The notes under the pieces are model-generated. The model was not told the DNA's origin, did not search any database, and saw only the letters and a list, made by a program, of their open reading frames with translations. 64,000 bases of DNA from Proteobacteria bacterium SG_bin9 (GTDB lineage: Bacteria > Pseudomonadota > Alphaproteobacteria > Rhizobiales > Xanthobacteraceae), in NCBI GenBank assembly GCA_002083525.1, contig LWDM01000044.1, positions 153,190 through 217,189 on the forward strand, written 5' to 3'. This document shows, in pieces, positions 55,722-64,000 of the stretch (within the stretch, counting starts at the first letter, position 1; every line of letters begins with the position of its first letter). A program made the position numbers and the translations under genes.

Positions 55722-56996
55722 CTAGCGCGGACGACCACCACCCGGCCCGCCACCGCCGCCGGGGCGATTCTGCTTGCGCGGCGCGAGGTCCTGCGACGGC
55801 CCCTGTCCCTCGCGGCCGACGATCACCTTGGCGCCGTCGGAGAGGTTGGCGAAACCGGTGATGACCACGCGATCGCCGGTTGCGATACCCGTTGCGATCA
55901 CCGCGTCGGTTTCATTCTGTTGCGTCACCGTTACCGGCTTCGCCGAAACCGTGTCGCCCTCGCCGATCACATACACGAACGGACCAAGCGGTCCGCGCTG
56001 CACGGCCGCTGCCGGGATGACGATCGCCTGCGGCAGCGTTTCGACTTTCAGCCGCACGTTCACGAACTGACCCGGCCAGAGCGCCAGCTTGTCGTTCGGG
56101 AACAGCGCCTTCAGCTTGACGGTGCCGGTTGTTTGATCGACCTGGTTGTCGATGCCTTCGAGCGCACCCGTGTCCGCAACCGTGCGGCCGTCGCCGGCGA
56201 ACACATCGACCGTGAGCGGGCCTTTCGCCGCGGCGGTATTGACCCGCACAAGCTGCTGCTGCGGCAGGCTGAAGATGACGGCGATCGGCTTCACTTGCGT
56301 GATGACCACGAGGCCATTCGTATCCGACGTACGGATGATGTTGCCCTGGTCGACCTGCCGCAGACCGGCGCGGCCCGAGATCGGCGCGATGATCTTGGTG
56401 TAATCGAGGGTCGCCTTGGCGTTGTCGATCAGCGCCTGATCGGCCTTCACCAGCGCCTCGAACTGGGCGACGAGCGACTTCTGGGTATCGGCCTGCTGCT
56501 TCGAGCCGGCGTTCGACGCCGCGAGCTGCTGATAACGGGTGAGATCGACGCGCGCATTGGCGAGCTGCGCCTCGTCCTGCGCTTTCTTGGCGACGGCCTG
56601 ATCGTATTGTGCCTGATAGATCACCGGGTCGATTTCGGCGAGCACATCGCCCGCCTTGACGTCCTGGCCTTCCTTGAAGTTGACCGAGATCAGCTTGCCT
56701 TCGACCTGCGCGCGAACTGTCACGTTGTTGAGGGCGCGCACCGAGCCGACGCCATCGAGGTAGACCGGCACGTCCTGCACCTTCGGCGAGGCGGCCAGCA
56801 CCGGCACGCCGAAGTCGGGGCGCGTGCGCGTCTCGTTCTGCCGCTTCTGGAATGCGTTCCAGACGATGTAGCCGATGCCGCCGACGATCAGCAGCGTCAG
56901 CGCGATCGACACCACGCGTCCGGCCCAGCGCGATTTGCGCCGTGTGGTCTCGCCTGCAGGCGCTGCGGCCTCGTTCCCGTCCGGCTTAAAGAGCAT
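55722..56996 (-). CDS. RND efflux membrane-fusion protein (MdtA-type)
   Basis: A HlyD-family periplasmic adaptor of 424 residues. One N-terminal membrane anchor (about 26-48), lipoyl half-domains (VTVRAQVEGKLISVNFKEGQDVKAGDVLAEIDP and DYTKIIAPISGRAGLRQVDQGNII), an alpha-helical hairpin with coiled coil between, and a beta-barrel domain. The C-terminal tail is Gly/Pro-rich (RPGGGGGPGGGRPR). It precedes the RND pair by 18 nt and overlaps the end of the outer-membrane gene by 11 nt. Confidence 0.94.
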   Translation of the reverse strand: MLFKPDGNEAAAPAGETTRRKSRWAGRVVSIALTLLIVGGIGYIVWNAFQKRQNETRTRPDFGVPVLAASPKVQDVPVYLDGVGSVRALNNVTVRAQVEGKLISVNFKEGQDVKAGDVLAEIDPVIYQAQYDQAVAKKAQDEAQLANARVDLTRYQQLAASNAGSKQQADTQKSLVAQFEALVKADQALIDNAKATLDYTKIIAPISGRAGLRQVDQGNIIRTSDTNGLVVITQVKPIAVIFSLPQQQLVRVNTAAAKGPLTVDVFAGDGRTVADTGALEGIDNQVDQTTGTVKLKALFPNDKLALWPGQFVNVRLKVETLPQAIVIPAAAVQRGPLGPFVYVIGEGDTVSAKPVTVTQQNETDAVIATGIATGDRVVITGFANLSDGAKVIVGREGQGPSQDLAPRKQNRPGGGGGPGGGRPR

Positions 56997-58449
56997 TGAC
57001 CGTCCTCTTCGGGTCCCGCGTCCAGCCGCCCCCCAACGCCTGGTAGAGGCTGACGATCGCCTGGAAACGCGACAGGCGTATCTGCGCGAGCGAATCTTCA
57101 GCCTGAAATAGCGTCAGTTGTGTGTTTAGCACAGTTACGATGTCGGTAGTGCCCGCCCGCAGCCGCTGTTCCGCAAGGTCAAACGCCCGGCGGGAGGCGG
57201 AAACAACCGCGGTTTGCAGCCGCAGCCGTTCGGACGTCTGCCGCAACGCGACGAGCGCATTGTCGACATCGGCGAAGGCCGAGACAACGGTCTTCCGGTA
57301 GGTCTGCAGCGCCTCATCCTGTCGCGCCTTCTGCAGATCGAAATTGCTCTGGATGCGTGCGCCGTCGAAGATCGGCTGGGTCGCGCCGGCGGCAAGATTG
57401 AAGAACGCGGCCTGCGGCGTGAACAGCGAGGCCAACGCCGCACTCTGATAGCCGCCCTGCCCGGTCAGCTGAATACTCGGGAAAAATTGAGCGCGGGCGC
57501 TGCCGACGTTCGCGGTCGTCGAGGCGAGATTTGCTTCCTGACGGCGGATATCCGGGCGCTGGATCAGGAGTTCGGACGGCAATCCGGGTCTGACGCGCGG
57601 CAGAGTTAGCCGGCGCAACGAGCCACCCGCGACATTGATGCTCTCGGGGGGGCGCGAGACCAGAGTCGCGAGCACGTTGACGTTCTGCGTCAGTGTCTGG
57701 CGCAGCGGCGGCACCAGCGCTTTCTGGCCGGCGAGCACGCTCTCCTGCTGGGCGAGATCGAGGTCCGTGCCGGTGCCGACATCGAGCCGCTGCTTGATGG
57801 CGTCATAGATGCGCTGAGCGCTGGCGATGTTGTTGGAGGCGATGCGGATGCGATCCTGCGCCGTCAGCACCTGGAAGTAAGCATTGGCGACGGCGGCCAG
57901 CGTCGTCAGCGCAACCACATCGCGATCGAACTTGCTGGCGGTAACGAGCTCCTCGGCGGCGAGTGTCGCTTCGCGGTTCTTGCCCCAGAAGTCGATCTCG
58001 TAGCTTGCGCTGAGCGAGGCCGAGTAAGTCGAAAACTCGCGGCCTGTAGTCAAGCCACCACCAGTGCTACGCCCCGACGAACGGGACCGGCTCGCGCTTC
58101 CATCCGCAGTGACGAACGGCAGCAGCGCCGCGCCGGTGATCCGCGCCTGCGCATCCGCCTGCTGAATACGCGCCGTCGCGGCGGCAAGGTCGAGGTTGAC
58201 GGTCTGTGCCTCCTCCATCAGCGTCGTCAGCTCAAGCGAGCCGAAACCGCGCCACCAATCGAGCGCCGGCGGCTGCTCGGCACCGCGATCACGCGCTTCC
58301 TTGTAAGCGGACGGTACGTCGAGCGCCGGATCGGGCAGGTCTTTCTGCAAAAGGCAGCCGGACGTCAGGGCTGCGGCGAACAGGGCTGCGCTCGCGCGAA
58401 GGCCGCGCCGAAGGTTCGTTTTCCCGGCCAGAACCGGATCGCCACACAT
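56986..58449 (-). CDS. outer-membrane efflux lipoprotein (NodT/OprM family)
   Basis: The OMF lipoprotein gives the operon its outer-membrane exit. From ATG 58449 (487 residues) a lipobox LTSGC puts the acylated Cys at 32. Two OEP repeats follow (ATARIQQADAQARITGAALLPFVTADGSASRSRS, and RPDIRRQEANLASTTANVGSARAQFFPSIQLTGQGG). It is the first gene of OMF-MFP-RND-RND, and the stop overlaps the MFP start. ATG 58596 would add 49 residues of non-signal character. Confidence 0.92.
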   Translation of the reverse strand: MCGDPVLAGKTNLRRGLRASAALFAAALTSGCLLQKDLPDPALDVPSAYKEARDRGAEQPPALDWWRGFGSLELTTLMEEAQTVNLDLAAATARIQQADAQARITGAALLPFVTADGSASRSRSSGRSTGGGLTTGREFSTYSASLSASYEIDFWGKNREATLAAEELVTASKFDRDVVALTTLAAVANAYFQVLTAQDRIRIASNNIASAQRIYDAIKQRLDVGTGTDLDLAQQESVLAGQKALVPPLRQTLTQNVNVLATLVSRPPESINVAGGSLRRLTLPRVRPGLPSELLIQRPDIRRQEANLASTTANVGSARAQFFPSIQLTGQGGYQSAALASLFTPQAAFFNLAAGATQPIFDGARIQSNFDLQKARQDEALQTYRKTVVSAFADVDNALVALRQTSERLRLQTAVVSASRRAFDLAEQRLRAGTTDIVTVLNTQLTLFQAEDSLAQIRLSRFQAIVSLYQALGGGWTRDPKRTVNAL

Positions 58450-58831
58450 CGCACTGCTCAACGAGTAACGCCAACGCCGCCCCAACCGGCCAGATGGGTC
58501 TATTCCAACCAACGAAAGTTCTCTCTCACCTACCCCGCCCCTGGGCGGCCTTACTCTACCGGGCTGGCGCTGCCCCGCACAGCCGCCCTGCGCCATTTCT
58601 GTGCACTGATTTGATGCCTGGCCGATGGATGACTTTGGCCTGTGGTTAAAGGCTTAAGCTGCATATGGAAGACGAATCGGGCGTGCATCCTTACCAAGAT
58701 TTCATCTGTCGAATCTGCGCGATTTGGCGCGGCAGACGGGGTGAACCAGAGGCGGTGCGTCAGATGAAACTCCAGCAAGGTACCCCCGTATTTTGCTCCG
58801 ATATGACATTCCTTGAGGGGGCCGATCGGAA
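58450..58831. other. divergent intergenic region between the efflux operon and the lipid cassette
   Basis: About 380 bp without a convincing gene. It should carry the promoters of both directions. A 6-bp GC stem (CCGCCC at 58535, GGGCGG at 58543) is visible. GAGGGG at 58815-58820 serves as the ribosome site of the next gene. Open frames here overlap the oxidase gene or lack protein character. No regulator is encoded locally. Confidence 0.5.
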
Positions 58832-60145
58832 ATGCGCGTTGCAGTTGTTGGAACGGGAATCGCTGGCAACGCTGCAGCCTGGGCCCTTTCGAATCGATAT
58901 CCCGTCACGGTTTACGAGCGCGAGCTGCGTCCCGGCGGCCACAGCCACACCGTCACCGTCGACTATGACGGCCAGCCGATCGCGGTCGACACCGGCTTCA
59001 TCGTTTACAACGAGCTGAACTATCCCGAGCTCACCGCGATGTTCGCGCATCTCGGGGTTGAGACGATCGAAAGCTGCATGAGTTTTGCCATGTCGGCGGA
59101 CAACGGCCGCTTCGAATGGAAGGGCGGCGGCCCGACCTGGACCGGCCTTTTCTTCGGCCTGTTCGCCCAGCGCAAGAATATCGTCTCGCCGTCCTTTCTG
59201 TGGATGCTGCGCGACATCCTGAAGTTCAACACCCAGAGCGTCGAGGATCGTGCGTCGGGTTTCCTGAAGGGCCTGTCGCTCGGCGAGTACTTCCAGCGCC
59301 GCAACTATTCGAAGCGGCTGCTGAACGACTATCTCGTGCCGATGGGCGCGGCGATCTGGTCGGCGCCGGCCGATAGGATGCTTGAGTTTCCCGCAGAGAA
59401 CTTCGTCGCCTTCTTCGACAATCATCGGCTGATGCACTACGATCGCCCGGTCTGGCGCACCGTGAAAAGCGGCAGCCAGAACTATGTCGAGAAGCTTACG
59501 GCCAATTTCCGCGATCGCATGCGGACGGGCTGCGCGGTCACGTCGATCGAGCGCACCAACCACGGCGTGATCGTTCGCGACAGCCACGGCCATGCCGAGA
59601 CATACGACCACGTGGTGATCGCCGCGCACAGCGATCAGGCGCTGGCGATGCTGTCCGATGCCAGCGAAACCGAACGATCCGTGCTCGGCGATATTCCCTA
59701 TGCGCCAAACGTCGCTTACCTGCATCGCGATCCACGCCTGATGCCGGCCCGCAAGGGCGCATGGGCGTCATGGAATTTTCTGCGCTGGAAACGCGAGGGC
59801 GCAGCCCTCAACGATGTCGCCATCACCTACTGGATGAACGAGCTGCAGGGTATCGACCCGGACAAACCGCTGTTCGTCAGCCTCAATCCGCCGTTTGAAC
59901 CCGCACCCGAACTGACCTTCGGTCGTTTCCTCTGCGATCACCCGCAATACGATGCGGCCGCGTTCGCCGCGCAGAAGCGGCTGGGTGACATTCAGGGCAA
60001 ACGGCATACATGGTTCTGTGGTGCGTGGACCGGCTACGGCTTCCACGAAGACGGTCTGCGCTCCGGGCTTGCGGTTGCCGAGGCGCTGGGCGCCACGATA
60101 CCGTGGCGCGAGCCGGCACCGGAGCTGGCGCAGGCCGCCGAGTAA
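58832..60145 (+). CDS. FAD-dependent amine-oxidase-like oxidoreductase
   Basis: A flavoprotein of 437 residues. The Rossmann fingerprint is at the start (MRVAVVGTGIAGNAAAWALS, with GxGxxG), FERELRPGGHSHTVTVDYDGQPIAVDTGFIVYN follows, and the C-terminal FAD motif WFCGAWTGYGFHEDGLRSGLAVAEAL closes it. This is the NAD/FAD-binding protein that pairs with DUF1365 and a CFA-like synthase across many proteobacteria. In alphaproteobacteria such sets are stress-inducible and some act in fatty-acyl chain modification. It starts 12 nt after a GAGGGG site and lies 16 nt before the DUF1365 gene. Confidence 0.9.
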   Translation: MRVAVVGTGIAGNAAAWALSNRYPVTVYERELRPGGHSHTVTVDYDGQPIAVDTGFIVYNELNYPELTAMFAHLGVETIESCMSFAMSADNGRFEWKGGGPTWTGLFFGLFAQRKNIVSPSFLWMLRDILKFNTQSVEDRASGFLKGLSLGEYFQRRNYSKRLLNDYLVPMGAAIWSAPADRMLEFPAENFVAFFDNHRLMHYDRPVWRTVKSGSQNYVEKLTANFRDRMRTGCAVTSIERTNHGVIVRDSHGHAETYDHVVIAAHSDQALAMLSDASETERSVLGDIPYAPNVAYLHRDPRLMPARKGAWASWNFLRWKREGAALNDVAITYWMNELQGIDPDKPLFVSLNPPFEPAPELTFGRFLCDHPQYDAAAFAAQKRLGDIQGKRHTWFCGAWTGYGFHEDGLRSGLAVAEALGATIPWREPAPELAQAAE

Positions 60146-60161
60146 CGATCGAGCGAGCACG

Positions 60162-61064
60162 ATGTCGAACGACAGGCAAAAATTAGGGTTGCAAAATCCC
60201 GGGTTGCCGCAGGAGCAGCCCGCCGCTGCGCTCTACTTCGGCGACGTGATGCATGCGCGGCTGAAGCCGATGGGACATCGCTTCACCTATCGTGTGATGA
60301 GCCTCCTCATCGATCTCGACCGGCTCGCGGAGACCGATCGCCAGTCGTGTCTGTTCGGCGTCAACCGAAGCGCGGTCTACAGCTTTCATGAAAAGGATCA
60401 TGGCGATCGCGACGGCTCGCCGCTGAATGCCTATGTCCGCCGCCGCGCTCTGGCCCATGGCGTCGACGTCGACGGCGGGCGCATCCTCCTGCTCTGCTAC
60501 CCGCGCCTGTTCGGCTACACCTTCAATCCGCTGTCGGTCTATTTCTGTTACGACCGTGGCGGCACGCTCGCGCTCGTCATCTACGAGGTGCGCAACACCT
60601 TCGGCGCGATCCATTCCTACGTCTTGCCGGTCACGGCGGAGCAGCGCTCGGCTGCCGGCATCCGGCAGGAACAAGACAAGCTTTTCTACGTCTCGCCGTT
60701 CATCGAGATGCCCATGCGCTATTTCTTCCGGGTGTCGCCGCCGGACGAGACGGTGAAGCTGCGCATCCTGGAGACCGACGCGGAAGGCCCCCTGCTCTCC
60801 GCCACCTTCCATGGCGCCCGGCGCGCGCTGACGTCGCGGTCGCTGCTGGGTTCTCTTTTTGCACTGCCGCTCGTGACCTTCAAAATCGTCGCGGCGATCC
60901 ATTGGGAGGCCTTGCGTCTTTGGTTGAAAGGCGCGAGGCTGGTTCCGGAAGCAGCAGTCAGCGCGGAGGCTGGCAACAGGCCGGCCCGCGTGCCGTCCGC
61001 AAATCGGACATCTGCTCGAGCGCCCATTGAATCGACGTACGGCCACGGAGCCGCTTCGAATTGA
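60162..61064 (+). CDS. DUF1365 family protein
   Basis: A protein of 300 residues with the DUF1365 signature: LYFGDVMHARLKPMGHRFTYRVMSLLIDLD at the N-terminus, FHEKDHGDRDGSPLNAYVRRR, CYPRLFGYTFNPLSVYFCYD, FYVSPFIEMPMRYFFRV and a hydrophobic segment near the C-terminus. The domain's reaction is unknown, but the gene nearly always stands next to an FAD oxidase and a cyclopropane-fatty-acid-synthase-like gene, so it probably works on fatty acids or phospholipids. It is 10 nt before the synthase. Confidence 0.9.
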   Translation: MSNDRQKLGLQNPGLPQEQPAAALYFGDVMHARLKPMGHRFTYRVMSLLIDLDRLAETDRQSCLFGVNRSAVYSFHEKDHGDRDGSPLNAYVRRRALAHGVDVDGGRILLLCYPRLFGYTFNPLSVYFCYDRGGTLALVIYEVRNTFGAIHSYVLPVTAEQRSAAGIRQEQDKLFYVSPFIEMPMRYFFRVSPPDETVKLRILETDAEGPLLSATFHGARRALTSRSLLGSLFALPLVTFKIVAAIHWEALRLWLKGARLVPEAAVSAEAGNRPARVPSANRTSARAPIESTYGHGAASN

Positions 61065-61074
61065 CGGTTGTGCC

Positions 61075-62334
61075 ATGTCCCAAGAGTTAAGCTCTAAGCC
61101 TCAATCATCCGAGCTGATCCATCTGACGCCGGAGGCGCTCGAGACGACGCTCGCCGATTTGCCACGCACGATGCGATTGGCGTTCGGCTTCGCCGTCAAT
61201 TTGAGCCGCGGCACGCTGGATGTCACGTTGCCCGACGGACGCGTCGTCCGCTGTGGCGGTCACGCCCCCGGCCCTGCCGCCGCGATGACCATCTACGACA
61301 ACATCGTCGCGTGGCGGCTCGCCAATGGCGGCGACATCGGGCTGGCGGAAAGTTATCTGCGCCGCGAGTGGGATACACCGGATCTGACACAGTTCCTGTA
61401 TCTGTTCTGCGTCAACCACGACCAGATCAAGACGCTGCTGCACGGCAATCCGCTGGCGCGCTTCGTCCAGATCGTGCGCCACTGGCTCAACCGCAACACC
61501 AAGCGGCAGGCGCGCAACAACATCCACGCGCACTACGATATCGGCAACGCTTTCTACAAGTCTTGGCTCGACCCGAGCATGACCTATTCGTCGGCGTTGT
61601 TCGAGGACGGCACCAACGATCTCACCGCCGCCCAGATCAACAAGTATCGTAGGCTCGCCGAAGCAATCGATATCCGCCCCGGTCAGAAGGTGCTGGAGAT
61701 CGGCTGCGGCTGGGGCGGCTTCGCCGAATATGTCGCCAAGACCTATGACGCCAACGTGGTCGGGTTGACCATCTCGACCGAGCAGCGCGACTTTGCCGAG
61801 AAGCGCATCCGGGACGCCGGGTTAGCCGACAAGGTCACGATCAAGCTGCAGGACTATCGCGACGAGCAGGACCGTTACGACCGCATCGCGTCGATCGAGA
61901 TGATCGAAGCGGTCGGCGAGGAGTTTTGGCCGAAGTACTTCAGCCAGATCAGCGACCGCCTGCTGCCCGGCGGGCTCGCCGGCATTCAGGCGATCACGAT
62001 CCAGGACAAGTTCTTCGAGGTATATCGCCGCGAGGTCGACTTCATCCAGCGGTTCATTTTCCCGGGCGGAATGCTGCCGTCACCGAACGTTCTCAAATCG
62101 TTCGGCGAGAAGTTTGGAATACCCGTCATTCGCGAACGCGTGTTTGGGCAAGATTATGCCAAGACACTCGCGGCATGGAGGGACAATTTCCGCACCGCGT
62201 GGCCGAACCTGACGCCGATGGGATTCGACGAACGATTCCGGCGGCTGTGGGAGTATTACCTCGCCTACTGCGAAGCCGGATTCCTGTCGGGTAACATCGA
62301 CGTGCGACAAGTTGTGTTCGCCAAGCGCGCATAG
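61075..62334 (+). CDS. cyclopropane-fatty-acyl-phospholipid synthase-like methyltransferase
   Basis: A SAM-dependent protein of 419 residues of the CFA synthase family. Motif I is VLEIGCGWGGFAEYVAKTY near residue 212, with NIHAHYDIGNAFYKSWLDPSMTYSSALFE near 145-170, IASIEMIEAVGEEFWPKYF, and IQAITIQDKFFEVYRREVDFIQRFIFPGG. It transfers a methyl(ene) group from SAM to unsaturated acyl chains in membrane phospholipids. In this cassette with an FAD oxidase and DUF1365 it may make a modified rather than a plain cyclopropane chain. ATG 61075 is used; 61027 is in the end of DUF1365. Confidence 0.92.
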   Translation: MSQELSSKPQSSELIHLTPEALETTLADLPRTMRLAFGFAVNLSRGTLDVTLPDGRVVRCGGHAPGPAAAMTIYDNIVAWRLANGGDIGLAESYLRREWDTPDLTQFLYLFCVNHDQIKTLLHGNPLARFVQIVRHWLNRNTKRQARNNIHAHYDIGNAFYKSWLDPSMTYSSALFEDGTNDLTAAQINKYRRLAEAIDIRPGQKVLEIGCGWGGFAEYVAKTYDANVVGLTISTEQRDFAEKRIRDAGLADKVTIKLQDYRDEQDRYDRIASIEMIEAVGEEFWPKYFSQISDRLLPGGLAGIQAITIQDKFFEVYRREVDFIQRFIFPGGMLPSPNVLKSFGEKFGIPVIRERVFGQDYAKTLAAWRDNFRTAWPNLTPMGFDERFRRLWEYYLAYCEAGFLSGNIDVRQVVFAKRA

Positions 62335-62456
62335 ATGCATCGCACACGTGCAGTTTGCCGCGCACTTGTGCAGCGAGTGCGCGTGAACTAGATTCCGCTC
62401 AATATCCTTCCCCACTCCGCTGCGTTCCCGACGTGGCCTTGAGCGAAATTTTCCCA

Positions 62457-63497
62457 ATGACCATTCAAAGCGGCGTCGTCGAAGCCATCGGCAATACTCC
62501 TCTCATCAAGCTGAAGCGCGCGTCGGAGCTGACGGGCTGCACGATCCTCGGCAAAGCCGAATTCATGAATCCCGGCCAGTCGGTGAAGGATCGCGCCGGG
62601 CGGCAGATGATCCTCGAAGCGGAAAAGCGCGGCGAGCTTAAGCCCGGCGGATTGATCGTCGAAGGCACTGCCGGCAACACCGGGATCGGCCTTGCGGTCG
62701 TGGCGGCTGCGCGTGGCTATCGCACCATCATCGTCATCCCCGAGACGCAAAGCCAGGAAAAGAAGGATATGCTGCGGCTCTGCGGCGCCGAACTCGTCGA
62801 GGTGCCGGCGCTGCCGTTCAGCAATCCGAATAACTATCAGCATGTCGCGAAGCGCCTTGCGGATCAGCTGCGCAAGACCGAACCGAACGGCGTGCTGTTC
62901 GGCGACCAGTGGAACAACCTCGATAACTTGAAGGCGCACTACGTTTCCACGGGTCCCGAGATTTTCGAGCAGACCGGGGGCAAGGTCGACGGCTTCATCT
63001 GCTCGATCGGCAGCGGCGGCACGCTCGCAGGTGTCAGCGCGGCACTCAAAGAAAAGAACAAGGGCATCGTCATCGGCGTCGCCGATCCGCGAGGCGCGGC
63101 AATGTATGAGCTGTTCACCAATGGCGTCGCGAAAGCGACCGACGGTAACTCGATCACCGAAGGAATCGGCCTTGGACGCGTTACGCCGATCGTGAAGGAT
63201 GCCAAGGTCGACAAAGCTTACGTCATTCCCGACGAGGAAGCCGTGCCGGTGATCTACGACCTGCTCGAGCACGAGGGGCTGTGCCTCGGCGGTTCGACGG
63301 GGGTGAATGTCGCCGGCGCCATTCGTCTCGCCAAGGATCTCGGCCCAGGAAAGACCATCGTCACGGTTCTGTGCGACTCCGGTAACCGCTATCAGTCGAA
63401 GCTGTTCAACCCGGAGTTCATGCGCTCGAAGAACCTGCCCGTGCCGGAGTGGCTTGAGAAGCGCACTAAAATGGACATTCCGTTCGAGAAGGTCTGA
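62457..63497 (+). CDS. cysK: cysteine synthase A (O-acetylserine sulfhydrylase)
   Basis: PLP enzyme of 346 residues that makes cysteine from O-acetylserine and sulfide. GNTPLIKLKRASELTGCTILGKAEFMNPGQSVKDRAGRQMI holds the PLP lysine (about residue 45); GTAGNTGIGLAV near 75 binds substrate; GSGGTLAGVSAAL near 180 binds the PLP phosphate. ATG 62457 is chosen because the conserved domain starts there; ATG 62355 extends into the leader. It is convergent with the amino-acid ABC ATPase (6-nt gap). Confidence 0.93.
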   Translation: MTIQSGVVEAIGNTPLIKLKRASELTGCTILGKAEFMNPGQSVKDRAGRQMILEAEKRGELKPGGLIVEGTAGNTGIGLAVVAAARGYRTIIVIPETQSQEKKDMLRLCGAELVEVPALPFSNPNNYQHVAKRLADQLRKTEPNGVLFGDQWNNLDNLKAHYVSTGPEIFEQTGGKVDGFICSIGSGGTLAGVSAALKEKNKGIVIGVADPRGAAMYELFTNGVAKATDGNSITEGIGLGRVTPIVKDAKVDKAYVIPDEEAVPVIYDLLEHEGLCLGGSTGVNVAGAIRLAKDLGPGKTIVTVLCDSGNRYQSKLFNPEFMRSKNLPVPEWLEKRTKMDIPFEKV

Positions 63498-63503
63498 TCA
63501 CGC

Positions 63504-64000
63504 TCAGCGCAGGATCTGGCTGAGGAACAGCTTCGTCCGCTCGTGCTGCGGATTGGCGAAGAATTCCTTCGGCTTGTTCGACTCGATCACCTGCCCCGCA
63601 TCCATGAAGATGACACGGTCGGCAACCTCGCGGGCAAAACCCATTTCGTGGGTCACCACCATCATCGTCATGCCCTCGCGGGCGAGATCGATCATGGTGT
63701 CGAGCACTTCCTTGACCATTTCCGGATCGAGCGCCGAGGTCGGCTCGTCGAACAGCATGACCTTCGGGTTCATGGTCAGCGCACGGGCAATCGCGACGCG
63801 CTGCTGCTGACCGCCGGACATCTGGCCGGGATACTTGTTGGCATGCTGCGGAATGCGCACACGTTCGAGGAACTTCATTGCGGTGGCTTCGGCATCCTTC
63901 TTCGGGGTATTGCGCACCCAGATCGGTGCCAGCGTGCAATTTTCCAGCACGGTCAGATGCGGAAACAGGTTGAAGCTCTGGAACACCATGCCGACCTCGC
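63504..64000 (-). CDS. amino-acid ABC transporter ATP-binding protein, 5' end beyond the window
   Basis: The C-terminal 165 codons of a GlnQ/AapP/BztD-type ATPase; the start lies right of the window. Visible: the Q-loop (MVFQSFNLFPHLTVLEN), signature SGGQQQRVAIARAL, Walker B KVMLFDEPTSALDPEMV, and the switch His in VVTHEMGFAREVADRVIFMDAG. It imports polar amino acids with a binding protein and two permeases, presumably encoded further right. Confidence 0.93.
   Translation of the reverse strand, partial: EVGMVFQSFNLFPHLTVLENCTLAPIWVRNTPKKDAEATAMKFLERVRIPQHANKYPGQMSGGQQQRVAIARALTMNPKVMLFDEPTSALDPEMVKEVLDTMIDLAREGMTMMVVTHEMGFAREVADRVIFMDAGQVIESNKPKEFFANPQHERTKLFLSQILR

Noticed and set aside
54150..56999. 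949-codon open frame antisense to the RND and MFP genes
   Set aside because: Mirror image of two well-supported genes; composition (Arg/Asp/His-rich) is typical of shadow frames.
58665..59018. 117-codon frame before and over the FAD oxidase start
   Set aside because: It overlaps the conserved FAD-binding N-terminus in another frame and shows no domain.

Overview
The window is about 64 kb of GC-rich chromosome from an alphaproteobacterium, most likely order Hyphomicrobiales close to Bradyrhizobium/Rhodopseudomonas. The evidence is the gene order dusB(nifR3)-ntrB-ntrC-ntrY-ntrX followed by hfq-hflX, a fused ispDF, a PopZ-type polar protein, and the DD-carboxypeptidase/tmk/holB/metG/tatD/MBL string, all typical of that group. 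I saw no prophage, insertion sequence or CRISPR array. The window is mostly core genome with a few unusual genes.

Region by region. (1) 1-3598: a leftward WD40-repeat/caspase-like protein that runs off the window. (2) 3811-10407: a tightly packed rightward operon of a DD-carboxypeptidase-like protein with all three active-site motifs altered, tmk, holB, metG (with a roughly 120-residue histone-H1-like Lys/Ala tail at the N-terminus), tatD and a metallo-beta-lactamase-fold hydrolase. (3) 10444-17490: two copper-type loci, a membrane/DUF305 protein whose last residues are frameshifted, and a divergent csoR-copA pair around a textbook CsoR palindrome. An acyl-CoA ligase, a RidA protein and a 66-residue membrane protein lie between them. 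(4) 17507-24847: GST, two crotonases, queC, mazG, an aldehyde dehydrogenase, hflX and hfq. (5) 25135-33531: the nitrogen regulatory operon dusB-ntrBC-ntrYX plus a D-amino-acid aminotransferase, all leftward. (6) 33786-39545: ispDF, pncC, a COQ10/RatA START protein, lipA, a 3-methyladenine glycosylase, a 41-residue membrane peptide coupled to a metallophosphoesterase, a cNMP-binding protein and a VOC protein. (7) 39552-47429: valS, popZ, tolC, a PIMT-like methyltransferase, tRNA-Asn, a 54-residue protein, tRNA-Cys and a DTW-domain protein. (8) 47469-58449: an SbmA/YddA-like ABC transporter and a complete OMF-MFP-RND-RND efflux operon. (9) 58832-64000: an FAD oxidase/DUF1365/cyclopropane-synthase-like lipid cassette, cysK and a partial amino-acid ABC ATPase.

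The strongest candidates for a second look are the degenerate DD-carboxypeptidase, the H1-tailed methionyl-tRNA synthetase, the WD40-caspase with an EF-hand-type loop, the possible two-site copper regulon, and the coupled 41-residue membrane peptide/phosphoesterase pair with an overlapping convergent cNMP-sensor gene and a perfect 10-bp hairpin between them. All functional statements come from motif recognition by eye; no database search was run.
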